Shown here in pieces: positions 7,291 through 14,237 of a stretch of 27,680 nt of DNA; position 1 is the first letter of the stretch, and every line of letters starts with the position of its first letter. The notes beneath the pieces are model-generated. The model made no database searches and was not told the origin of the DNA. It was given only the letters and a program-made list of their open reading frames with translations. Source of the stretch: an uncultured Prevotella sp. (GTDB lineage: Bacteria > Bacteroidota > Bacteroidia > Bacteroidales > Bacteroidaceae); contig UQQN01000025.1 in the NCBI GenBank assembly GCA_900543155.1, positions 1-27,680 on the forward strand, given 5' to 3'. A program made the translations under genes and the position numbers.

Positions 7291-8874
7291 TTATAGTGAT
7301 TCTAAGAACTTTATCAGGGCATCGCGGTCCTTCTTCTGCATCTTTTTAAAGATGTTTTTAGAGGCTTCGCCCTCTCCGCCATGCCACATAATGGCTTCGA
7401 CGTAGTTGCGAGCACGTCCATCGTGCAAGAAGCAGGTGTGACCATCCACCTTTTGTTGCAAACCAATGCCCCAAAGTGGTGTGGTGCGCCATTCGTTGCC
7501 ACGTGCCAATCCGCTGCAATAGTTATCGTTTAGTCCTACGCCCATAATCTCAGAACCCATGTCGTGAAGCAGATAATCAGAGTAGGGGTGAATGGTGAGT
7601 CCGCCTAACCAAGGGATGTGTGTGCCGTTGAGCAATGTAGAGCCAGCCTTTTTGGTGTGAAGCGTAGTGACGTGGCAAAGGTGGCATTTAGCTTTATAAA
7701 AATTCTGTTCGCCAATCTTCACCAATTCACGTTCTGTAACCATGCGGTCGCCATAGGAAACCATAGCTGTGGCAGATCCTAAGCGGCGTGCAGGTACACC
7801 CAAGCATTGCATGTAAAGGTCTACGTCCTCCATAGCCTCGGTGGTAACGTCTAAGCGGTTAGAATAAACCAAGCCCATTTGACTGCCATAATATTGCTGC
7901 ATCTGTCCCTCGCAAATTTCTTCGGGGAAACGGCTGTTGGTGGCACCCATATCGCTCGAAAATCCGAGTTCAACGGTCAGGTCAAGGTGTTGTGCCTTGT
8001 TGCCCGAAAGTCCTACGCCCCTTACGCCTTTTTCAGTAATGTAGTTGCAGCGTCCGCTAATGCCATATTCGGGATAATTGCTTTTAGCAGCGAGCGCTTC
8101 AATTTCCACAGGGTCGAGTGCCATCATAAGGCCCATGCCCACATGGCGCAAGGGTTGGCGTACAGAGATAATTAAGTCCTCGGGTTTAACAGCAGGTGCC
8201 GAAGCATCGCCATAATTTTTAGTACCATTGGTATACCACTCGCTAATGCGATATTCGGGGTAAGCCAATTCGTAGGTTTCGCCATCGGCAAAGGCATATT
8301 GCTGTTTGTGCCACTTCACTTGCAATTTTCCCTCAGGCTTCATTTCATAGGTCTTTCCGTCCTTGCCCACATAGGTGCCTTGGATGCACTGGTCATGGAG
8401 CACACGACCATAGTCGGGGAAGAACGAACCATTTTTACGAGTAATGTAGATAAGTCCTGCCGTAAAACCTGTTCCGCCCGACACGGTGCAAAAACCATCT
8501 GCATCACACTTGCTCTCGTCGTAGTTAGCCCAAATGGCGGGTTTTGTACGTCCTGTTGTCATGTGGCAACTTCGGCATGAAAAGCCTGCGTAGACAGGTC
8601 CTAAACCACCTGCCTCAGGGTCTGTGCCACTTGGAATAGCGTTGTCGTAAAGTTTATTGCCCGAGTTAAAGCGACTCATGTATTTTCCGGCTACCCAATT
8701 CGCCTCTACATCATACGCTGTAGATGAGTTGAGGAAAATGGTAGAGATATCTGCCGAAAGTGCATAGCCATCGGGCACCTTGATGTCTGTTACCACAATG
8801 CCTTCGTCGTCGCTACAAGCTGTGACGGCAAGCATTGTACCCAGTAACCAAGCATATTTATTAAGGTGTAGCAT
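7291..8874 (-). CDS. Di-heme DUF1111 oxidoreductase-like lipoprotein
   Basis: The 527-residue lipoprotein (lipobox VTAC, Cys20) has two heme-attachment motifs, Cys100-R-S-Cys103-His104 and Cys397-H-L-Cys400-His401. Family hallmarks of the di-heme oxidoreductase / putative peroxidase group (DUF1111, related to MauG and CcpA peroxidases) are present: YSDYLLHDMG (431-440), TTPLWGIG (464-471) and FLHDGRARN (482-490) followed by EAIMWHGGE. Members often sit next to imelysins, as here, and are thought to take part in iron-linked redox chemistry, though the substrate is unknown. A hairpin separates it from the upstream imelysin gene and may tune its expression. Confidence 0.88.
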   Translation of the reverse strand: MLHLNKYAWLLGTMLAVTACSDDEGIVVTDIKVPDGYALSADISTIFLNSSTAYDVEANWVAGKYMSRFNSGNKLYDNAIPSGTDPEAGGLGPVYAGFSCRSCHMTTGRTKPAIWANYDESKCDADGFCTVSGGTGFTAGLIYITRKNGSFFPDYGRVLHDQCIQGTYVGKDGKTYEMKPEGKLQVKWHKQQYAFADGETYELAYPEYRISEWYTNGTKNYGDASAPAVKPEDLIISVRQPLRHVGMGLMMALDPVEIEALAAKSNYPEYGISGRCNYITEKGVRGVGLSGNKAQHLDLTVELGFSSDMGATNSRFPEEICEGQMQQYYGSQMGLVYSNRLDVTTEAMEDVDLYMQCLGVPARRLGSATAMVSYGDRMVTERELVKIGEQNFYKAKCHLCHVTTLHTKKAGSTLLNGTHIPWLGGLTIHPYSDYLLHDMGSEIMGVGLNDNYCSGLARGNEWRTTPLWGIGLQQKVDGHTCFLHDGRARNYVEAIMWHGGEGEASKNIFKKMQKKDRDALIKFLESL

Positions 8875-8898
8875 TCTAAAAGTGTTTTTTGCTCAAAA

Positions 8899-8931
8899 GG
8901 AGTAAGGGCATTTTTTGTATGCTCTTACTCC
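8899..8931 (-). promoter_or_regulatory. Intra-operon hairpin with short T-run (attenuator or processing stem)
   Basis: Arms 8899-8911 and 8919-8931 pair over 13 positions with one mismatch around a 7-nt loop. On the minus-strand transcript the stem is followed by UUUU, then GAGC and another U-run. It lies between the imelysin and di-heme genes, which otherwise read in series. Partial termination or a stabilising 3' end for the upstream mRNA is plausible. Confidence 0.6.
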
Positions 8932-8968
8932 TAAAAAAAATCTATTTATATGCGTAATAATCAATCAG

Positions 8969-10192
8969 TTACTTGCTGATGGTGCGCGGTTGTCCGTTTT
9001 TGAAAATCAAGAATTCCAAGGTGTGGAAGCCACGTACGTTTTGTGCAGATTCAACCTTGGCATCGTCATCACCATCTGCCCATACAAGGCTATTCCACTT
9101 TTGTGACTTCATGATGTCGACAATCGCGGTTTGGTCGAGAGGCCATGAGTCCATGTTGGGGTCAAGACCAAAGGTAGCCACAGGACCAAAGAGGAAAGCC
9201 TCGCTTGTTTCCCAAGGCTGACGAGCATTCATCCAAGCCGTGGCACAAGCTTCAAAACCATCGTTGCTGGGGTTAGCCACAAAAGCATTTACCGTTTGAT
9301 AGAGAATGGTATTTTGTTCCTTCAAGTTTTTGTAAGTAGGCACTACCACATTATCTACATAGTTGTTGATGATGGCTTGCAGCGTTGCCTCATCGAGTTT
9401 GAGCACAGCATCGCGCAAGTTTACGGCAGCAGCACCTGCTTCAACCTCATCTTCATCGTTTGTCACTTCGCTCAAACTTGCTTGCAGTGCAGCGCAAGCT
9501 TCCATGGCTTGCTGAGCTTCGGTGCTACCAATGTGATTACGGAAGGGTTGAGTAATGCCTTGAATGGCTGCCTGTGCGTCAGCAATTTGCTTACGTATGG
9601 TGCGGTCGATGGCTGTGCCTTCGAGTGCCTTAGCCATTGAAGCCTCTGCCATGTTCGATTCGCTACCATTGAGTTTGCCATAGTAGGCATTGGCAATAGA
9701 CTTGATGTTGTTGGTATAGTCATCGCGTGAGTGCCAGCTGTACCATGACTCTACGGCGTAGAGAGCTTCGGTTTGCTTACCGCTTGTCCATTTAGCATAA
9801 GGGTCGCCAATTTTTGAAGAGCCTACTTCGTTGGCAATTTCTGCCATCTTTTCAACAATCTCTTGTGCGCAAGAATTCACAGTGCTATAACCCGAACGGC
9901 TATCGTGGTTCTTGAAGAGTGTAGCGTAGGGCACACCTGTGTTTACACCTGCATTTTCGTAGCTCTCAGCCCATTGGCTATAAAGTTTTTCTGCATCGCT
10001 CTTGAGCAAGGCTGCTACATTCTTCATGTAGTTGCCCCATGCCGTAGCGTTGCTTGCTGTGTAGTCGAGGTCAGCGTCGTCTTGTGTGCCGGGGGTAACA
10101 ACGGGATCGTCGTTGTCGCACGATGTGAAAGTGGTTGTGGTGAATGCGCAAGCAGCAGCCAACGCAGCACCGAGAATGAATGTTTTTTTCAT
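8969..10192 (-). CDS. Imelysin-like lipoprotein, circularly permuted form
   Basis: The 407-residue all-helical protein has a lipobox FTSC (Cys25). The imelysin GxHxxE motif is G388-F-H390-T-L-E393, close to the C-terminus. The usual preceding text (WMNARQPWETSEAFLFG, then NMDSWPLDQTAI) is at about 327-355, while the part that normally follows the motif (CAQEIVEKMAEIANEVGSSKIGDP) is at the N-terminus. That is the circular permutation known from the Bacteroides ovatus imelysin structure. The family (formerly peptidase M75) is now regarded as non-peptidase and linked to iron uptake. Here it probably works in the periplasm or at the surface with the neighbouring porins and heme lipoproteins. Confidence 0.88.
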   Translation of the reverse strand: MKKTFILGAALAAACAFTTTTFTSCDNDDPVVTPGTQDDADLDYTASNATAWGNYMKNVAALLKSDAEKLYSQWAESYENAGVNTGVPYATLFKNHDSRSGYSTVNSCAQEIVEKMAEIANEVGSSKIGDPYAKWTSGKQTEALYAVESWYSWHSRDDYTNNIKSIANAYYGKLNGSESNMAEASMAKALEGTAIDRTIRKQIADAQAAIQGITQPFRNHIGSTEAQQAMEACAALQASLSEVTNDEDEVEAGAAAVNLRDAVLKLDEATLQAIINNYVDNVVVPTYKNLKEQNTILYQTVNAFVANPSNDGFEACATAWMNARQPWETSEAFLFGPVATFGLDPNMDSWPLDQTAIVDIMKSQKWNSLVWADGDDDAKVESAQNVRGFHTLEFLIFKNGQPRTISK

Positions 10193-10295
10193 AAAGCGTA
10201 TGATGTTTTTATATTATTTTTTGTTTTGATGGAGTGGAGAATATTTGTTCGCAATTTAATGGGCTATAACCTTTAATAACCTAATACCCTTTTAT

Positions 10296-11684
10296 TTATC
10301 TTTTTGTAAACCAACCTACGTATGCCACGCCAATAGAAAATTCGTTTTCGCTATTGTATTTGCCTTTGCCAAAGATTTTGCTTGTGCCTATTTGGCGAGT
10401 GGCATAGTCAGCTTTCACTACGAGATTGGGCAATGCAAACCAGTTGATGCCTGCTGTCCATTTGCGCACTTCGTTGCGTTTGTCGGCAATGTAAAGACCT
10501 GCGCACTCTTTTTGAGTGTTGTAGTAGTCGAAACGTGCAAAGGGGTAAAGCACGGGGCAACGTGTGCCAGCAAAAATGCCCGCTAAGTTAAGTCCTACCT
10601 CGGCGCCATAGCTTACAGCCTTCTTTGCTACGGGCACAACGCGTGTATAGGGCGAGTTGTTAGAGAGTTTGGTGTTAATGGCACTCACACGATCGGCATT
10701 GGTAAGATTGCCCCACATAAAGTTGGCACGTGCAGCCACAATGTTGTTTTTATATTGTGCATCGGCTGTGTAGATGCGTACGGGAGCATGAAAATTATAT
10801 TCAGTGAGTTTGTCGGAGTTTGCTGTCGTGTTGGCGCAATAATAGAAGGATGCTCCCAAACGTAAACCTGGTACGCCATTATAGTCTACACGGAAGGTGT
10901 AAGCAGGTGAGGTAAAGTTGTCTTCCTCAAAAATGCCCTGCTTGCCTCCCTGTACCCAGTTGTTGCGGTCGAAGCCGCAGGCGTTAAGACCTGACGTTAC
11001 CAACGCTTGGTAGCTGAAAGTGGCATATCCTTTTCCGATAGTACCAAAAAGTTCAATACCATTTTCGTGCCAAGTCGACGGTATCATCGTGGTCTCGCCT
11101 TCGGGTCTTGTAGTTCCAAAAAAGTTAATAGGTTCGTGGTGTGAGTTAGTCAATCCTACGGGAAGAATCACATGACCTGCACGCACATTGAATGCTGGGT
11201 GAATGAGTCGTGTGATGTGAAATTGCTCTAATGCAACTTCACCACCTTTTTCAACCTCGGTTTCGTATTCACCATTCTCAGAGTTTTCAATTTCGTAAGC
11301 TGTGCCTACGCCACCTGATTCAAATTCAATTTCGGCACCGAGTATCCATTTCGGAGTAAATTTATAGTCGAGTGCTAACACAAATCGTGGAATAGAGATG
11401 GTGTTGCGGTGCTTTTTGCGGTTGCCATCGCTTTTGCCATAAAAGCGGTTGATGCCGTAATCCTTAAACGAAGCCACCATTTCGCCATATCCACCAAAAC
11501 GGAATTTTTCGTAATCGTCGGTTGCACTTACAGCTTTTAGTTTCTTATTGTTTTGGCAGCAAGCATGTGGAGCTTGTGCTATAGCCACACTGTCGGTTTG
11601 CGTTTCTGCATTTACGGTGTGTGCATTTGCTGCTTGTGCCATGGTTAGTGCGCTCAGTGTGAGCATTGCTATTTTTGCATTCAT
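10296..11684 (-). CDS. Outer-membrane beta-barrel (porin-like)
   Basis: The 462-residue protein has a signal peptide (cleavage near AANA-HTV), a short Cys-containing segment (HACCQNNKK) and then a barrel beginning FRFGGYGEMV, an opening typical of OprP/DcaP-like porins. Further barrel strands include WILGAEIEFESGG, FNVRAGHVILPVGL and FSIGVAYVGWF. It ends in Lys-Arg rather than a terminal aromatic. The start codon overlaps the stop of the lysine-rich mini-protein gene (ATGA), so translation is probably coupled. It is the second gene of the operon and the second of two porin-like proteins in it. A substrate cannot be deduced. Confidence 0.82.
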   Translation of the reverse strand: MNAKIAMLTLSALTMAQAANAHTVNAETQTDSVAIAQAPHACCQNNKKLKAVSATDDYEKFRFGGYGEMVASFKDYGINRFYGKSDGNRKKHRNTISIPRFVLALDYKFTPKWILGAEIEFESGGVGTAYEIENSENGEYETEVEKGGEVALEQFHITRLIHPAFNVRAGHVILPVGLTNSHHEPINFFGTTRPEGETTMIPSTWHENGIELFGTIGKGYATFSYQALVTSGLNACGFDRNNWVQGGKQGIFEEDNFTSPAYTFRVDYNGVPGLRLGASFYYCANTTANSDKLTEYNFHAPVRIYTADAQYKNNIVAARANFMWGNLTNADRVSAINTKLSNNSPYTRVVPVAKKAVSYGAEVGLNLAGIFAGTRCPVLYPFARFDYYNTQKECAGLYIADKRNEVRKWTAGINWFALPNLVVKADYATRQIGTSKIFGKGKYNSENEFSIGVAYVGWFTKR

Positions 11685-11923
11685 TGTGCTTGTTCGGTTT
11701 TTGTGTTCTTTTTAGCCTTCTTGTTTTTGTTGGCTTTTTTCTTTTTGGTTTTATCCTTTTTCGTTTTCTTTTTAGTAGGAGGATTCACCGGGGGCGTAGC
11801 ACTTGTAATGCCGTCAACCGTAGGTTCGGCTTTAAGTTGGTCTGTGTTAGCTGCAGTCCATAGTGTGCAGGTTGCCATTAACAGCACAACGCCGAAAAGC
11901 ATTTTCAACTGTGAAAGTTTCAT
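11681..11923 (-). CDS. Exported lysine-rich mini-protein
   Basis: The 80-residue protein has an N-terminal signal sequence (about 1-25, core LFGVVLLMATCTLW), a linker with PPVNPP (44-49) and a tail with 16 lysines among residues 51-75. I recognise no family. Three facts support it as a real gene: it follows directly behind a good promoter (11950-11981), it opens a six-gene operon, and its stop overlaps the next start in an ATGA. The strongly cationic, probably disordered tail would face the periplasm or be held near negatively charged lipid or LPS. Binding of an anionic ligand or partner barrel is speculation. Confidence 0.72.
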   Translation of the reverse strand: MKLSQLKMLFGVVLLMATCTLWTAANTDQLKAEPTVDGITSATPPVNPPTKKKTKKDKTKKKKANKNKKAKKNTKTEQAQ

Positions 11924-11949
11924 TGCATTTTTTTGTTTGTTTTCGAGTG

Positions 11950-11981
11950 CAAAGGTACGCTGTGTCGAAAATCTTTACAAT
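11950..11981 (-). promoter_or_regulatory. Promoter of the six-gene envelope operon
   Basis: On the minus strand TACCTTTG (11957 to 11950) fits the -7 consensus TAnnTTTG, with ATTG (11981 to 11978) 20 nt upstream as a -33-like element. It sits 26 nt before the mini-protein start codon. Confidence 0.75.
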
Positions 11982-12000
11982 CCCCCCTTTTTAGCAAATA

Positions 12001-12075
12001 AAAAGTGGGTAGGTTAGGTGTTAGAAAGGCTTGTTACCCACTAAAAAAATAAAAATACCCAAAAGTGGGTAGGTT
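12001..12075. promoter_or_regulatory. Operator array: three AGTGGGTA elements about 30 bp apart
   Basis: The 15-mer AAAAGTGGGTAGGTT occurs at 12001-12015 and again exactly 60 bp later at 12061-12075. An inverted core, TACCCACT, lies between them at 12035-12042, so the three cores begin at 12004, 12035 and 12064, close to three helical turns apart. The last one is also half of the palindrome TACCCA-AAAG-TGGGTA (12056-12071), which abuts the -33 element of the regulator's own promoter. The first copy begins about 20 bp upstream of the -33 element of the divergent operon. This is what a shared operator for the neighbouring LuxR-type regulator would look like. Confidence 0.7.
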
Positions 12076-12102
12076 GTATTTTTCTCATTATCATTAAATT
12101 TG
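12073..12102 (+). promoter_or_regulatory. Promoter of the hemerythrin-LuxR regulator
   Basis: TAAATTTG at 12095-12102 fits the Bacteroidetes -7 element, with GTTG at 12073-12076 as -33 and an 18-nt spacer. It lies 81 nt before the start codon, and its -33 element overlaps the end of the second 15-mer operator copy, which suggests autoregulation. Confidence 0.7.
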
Positions 12103-12183
12103 CAGCGCGTATGCGGATATATATATCATAGAGTGCGCCACTTTAACACAACGACAAGACAACAAAACAATATTTAAGGTAAA

Positions 12184-13140
12184 ATGGTATACAATAGCTC
12201 ATATAGTTACAAGGACACCGACCACATGTGTGACGTGATTTGCGACAAACCCTCTTTGTTGCAAATGATATCGCGCTTTGGCATACCATTGGGCGTAGGC
12301 GATCAAACTGTGCGTCAGGTATGTGAGGCACGTGGTGTAGACACCCCCACCTTTTTGGCAGTGGCCAATTTTATTCGTCGTGGCGCACGCGGTGCTGCCG
12401 ATAGCATAGAAAATGTTTCGGTGAAGTGCCTCACTGAATATTTAAAACAGGCACACACTTATTTTCTCGACTTTCAGTTGCCTGCTATTCGTCGCAAGTT
12501 GCTCGAGGCACTCGATTGTTCGCAGCCTGGCGAGGTGTCTTATCTCATTTTGAAGTTCTATGACGACTATATGGGCGAGGTGCGTAAACACATGCAACAC
12601 GAAAACCGCAAGGTATTTGGTTATGTTGAGGAGTTATTGCAAGGTCGTCGTTCGGGCGAATACACCATTTCGCAGTTTGCCCGAGGTCATAATAGCATTG
12701 ATGTGAAGCTGCAAGAGCTAAAAAATATCATCATAAAATATTATGCTCCCACCGAACAGGCAGAGTTGCTCAATAATGTGCTCTACGACATTTTTACTTG
12801 CGAAACCGATTTACGCATACATTGCCAAGTAGAGGATGACCTTTTTGTGCCAGCAGTCGAAATGCTCGAAGAAAAAGTAGGTGTACAAGAACCTGTTGTT
12901 CAAGAAGAGGAAAAACGTTCGGGGGATATTCTTTCAGACCGTGAGCGCGAAATTGTGCATTGTGTGGTGTGTGGCATGTCTAATAAGCAAATAGCCGAAC
13001 AACTTTTCATCTCTTTAAACACCGTGCTCACCCATCGCAAAAACATTGCTCGCAAACTCAATATTCACTCAGTAGCAGGTCTCACTATTTATGCCATTGT
13101 GAACAAAATTGTGAATATCGATGAGTTACAGGATAAGTAG
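12184..13140 (+). CDS. Hemerythrin (YtfE/RIC-like) di-iron domain fused to LuxR-type HTH regulator
   Basis: The 318-residue protein has three parts. Residues 20-65 resemble the ScdA_N domain, but where RIC proteins have FCCGG this protein has FGIPLGVGD, so the Cys pair is gone. Residues 85-230 are a hemerythrin-like bundle with His91, His136, Glu140, His169, His213 and Glu217. Offset by 7 to 9 residues, these match the di-iron ligands of E. coli YtfE (His84, His129, Glu133, His160, His204, Glu208). Residues 249-310 are a LuxR/FixJ-type helix-turn-helix (LSDREREIVHCV, then SNKQIAEQLFISLNTVLTHRKNI). A DNA-binding sensor of NO, O2, redox or iron status is the natural inference. It is divergent from the envelope operon and shares the repeated operator region with it. 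Confidence 0.85.
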   Translation: MVYNSSYSYKDTDHMCDVICDKPSLLQMISRFGIPLGVGDQTVRQVCEARGVDTPTFLAVANFIRRGARGAADSIENVSVKCLTEYLKQAHTYFLDFQLPAIRRKLLEALDCSQPGEVSYLILKFYDDYMGEVRKHMQHENRKVFGYVEELLQGRRSGEYTISQFARGHNSIDVKLQELKNIIIKYYAPTEQAELLNNVLYDIFTCETDLRIHCQVEDDLFVPAVEMLEEKVGVQEPVVQEEEKRSGDILSDREREIVHCVVCGMSNKQIAEQLFISLNTVLTHRKNIARKLNIHSVAGLTIYAIVNKIVNIDELQDK

Positions 13141-13147
13141 TTAAGTA

Positions 13148-13200
13148 TCAAGTATTACAAACGATTGCAGAAGTCTATTTTGATGGCTTGTAATACTTAA
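13148..13200. repeat. Small inverted repeat of the AAGTATTAC family
   Basis: The arms 13148-13160 and 13188-13200 (AAGTATTACAA and its complement, one mismatch over 13) flank a 27-nt centre. The motif is the same as the terminal arms of the larger element at 14003-14233, so related repeats lie on both sides of lptC. Confidence 0.55.
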
Positions 13201-13225
13201 AAATTCGTTACTTGTAACAAAATAC

Positions 13226-13266
13226 AAACGACCGCATAGTTCAGAGAATGAACTATGCGGTCGTTT
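13226..13266. terminator. Bidirectional terminator with perfect 18-bp stem
   Basis: The arms 13226-13243 and 13249-13266 are perfectly complementary (core CGACCGCATAGTTC) with a 5-nt loop. It lies between the convergent regulator gene and lptC. Short A- and T-runs close the stem ends, so it can end transcripts from both sides. Confidence 0.85.
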
Positions 13267-13280
13267 GGTGTATCGCTTAA

Positions 13281-13955
13281 TTAGTTTATTGTTTTAGGTC
13301 TACTAATGGGGGCTTCGTGTTGTGGTTGTGGCGTAGAATCGTTTTGCGACGACTGTGCTCCGCTATTGGGAGTAGCAGATGTTGCGCCCATACCATTCAT
13401 AGGCATAAAGCCACGCGATTGCTTGATATGGTATTTTGTAGGACGTCCGTTTTGAATCACAGCGCGAAACCACGTGCCTTCAATTTCCTGATGAGGCTCT
13501 TTAAGATAGGTGTGTACGTTCGAGGCAAGTTCGCCAGTACGCATATTCCAGAACAACTCTTGTGTGCGCAATCTACTCATAGAGGTCTTGTCGTCGAGTA
13601 CAACATGACCTCGCAGTTTCCATACATTTTGGTTGTAAAGCCAAGCACTGTCTGCCGAGAATCGCATGTCCACCTTAAACTTATCGTCGTAGCGCTCTAA
13701 AAACAAACCTTTGGGAAATTCCCAACGTGGTGGTGTGGTCTTATCGAATATGCGCCACTCTTCGGTTATAACTTTATAGCGTATCACGCCCGAGTCGGTA
13801 ATCAATTTCGACACACCATAGGTAGTCATCACGGGTAAGGAGTCGCGTCCAACCACGCGGTTACCCATAGGGGGTGCGTCGTTAGAACACGAAAAGGGGA
13901 GTAACAAGAGAATGAGTGTCACACAAATCCATACCCAACCCCTTGTAAACGCCAT
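13281..13955 (-). CDS. lptC: LPS export periplasmic protein LptC
   Basis: The frame is open to an ATG at 13997, but the ATG at 13955 directly precedes a hydrophobic signal anchor (WVWICVTLILLLLPFSC), so I start there (224 residues). The LptC-like beta-jellyroll region follows: VSKLITDSGVIRYKVITEEW, FPKGLFLERYDDK, ADSAWLYNQNVWKLRGHV, then LRTQELFWNMRTGE, typical of Bacteroidetes LptC. LptC joins the LptB2FG transporter to the LptA bridge in LPS export. The Cys after LPFS could be a relaxed lipobox. The tail after about residue 190 is Ser/Gln/Pro-rich and low-complexity. It is downstream of coaX and an OMP gene, separated from the latter by a repeat element. Confidence 0.82.
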   Translation of the reverse strand: MAFTRGWVWICVTLILLLLPFSCSNDAPPMGNRVVGRDSLPVMTTYGVSKLITDSGVIRYKVITEEWRIFDKTTPPRWEFPKGLFLERYDDKFKVDMRFSADSAWLYNQNVWKLRGHVVLDDKTSMSRLRTQELFWNMRTGELASNVHTYLKEPHQEIEGTWFRAVIQNGRPTKYHIKQSRGFMPMNGMGATSATPNSGAQSSQNDSTPQPQHEAPISRPKTIN

Positions 13956-14002
13956 GAATGTATGACAATCTTTATTATGTTTGAATAGTTGGAACAAAGT
14001 TT

Positions 14003-14233
14003 TAAGTAATAAGTTTTAAGTATTAAGTATTACATTCTTATGGGAAAGTAATGAATAAGTATTAAGTAATAAGTATTAAGTAATAAGTATTAAGTATTAC
14101 ATGCTTATGGGAAAGTAATAAATAAGTATTACATGCTCATTGGGTATGTAATACGAACTAATGTTTGGTAATAAGTGGAATCATTAGTTTTCCAATAAGT
14201 ATGTAATACTTAATACTTAAAACTTAATACTTA
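14003..14233. repeat. MITE-like element with 31-bp terminal inverted repeats
   Basis: The arms 14003-14033 and 14203-14233 are inverted copies with one mismatch, built from AAGTATTAAGT units and ending in GTATTAC. Inside, a 40-bp direct repeat (14024-14063 and 14091-14130, two differences) contains CTTATGGGAAAGTAAT. It has no coding capacity, is extremely AT-rich and fills the gap between the OMP gene and lptC, ending five bases from the OMP stop codon. Confidence 0.7.
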
Positions 14234-14237
14234 AATC

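Noticed and set aside
13998..14237. AAGTATTAAGTAATAAG tandem repeats as a CRISPR array or origin iterons
   Set aside because: Spacers are absent, unit lengths vary, and no replication gene is nearby. A MITE-like element explains the inverted ends better.
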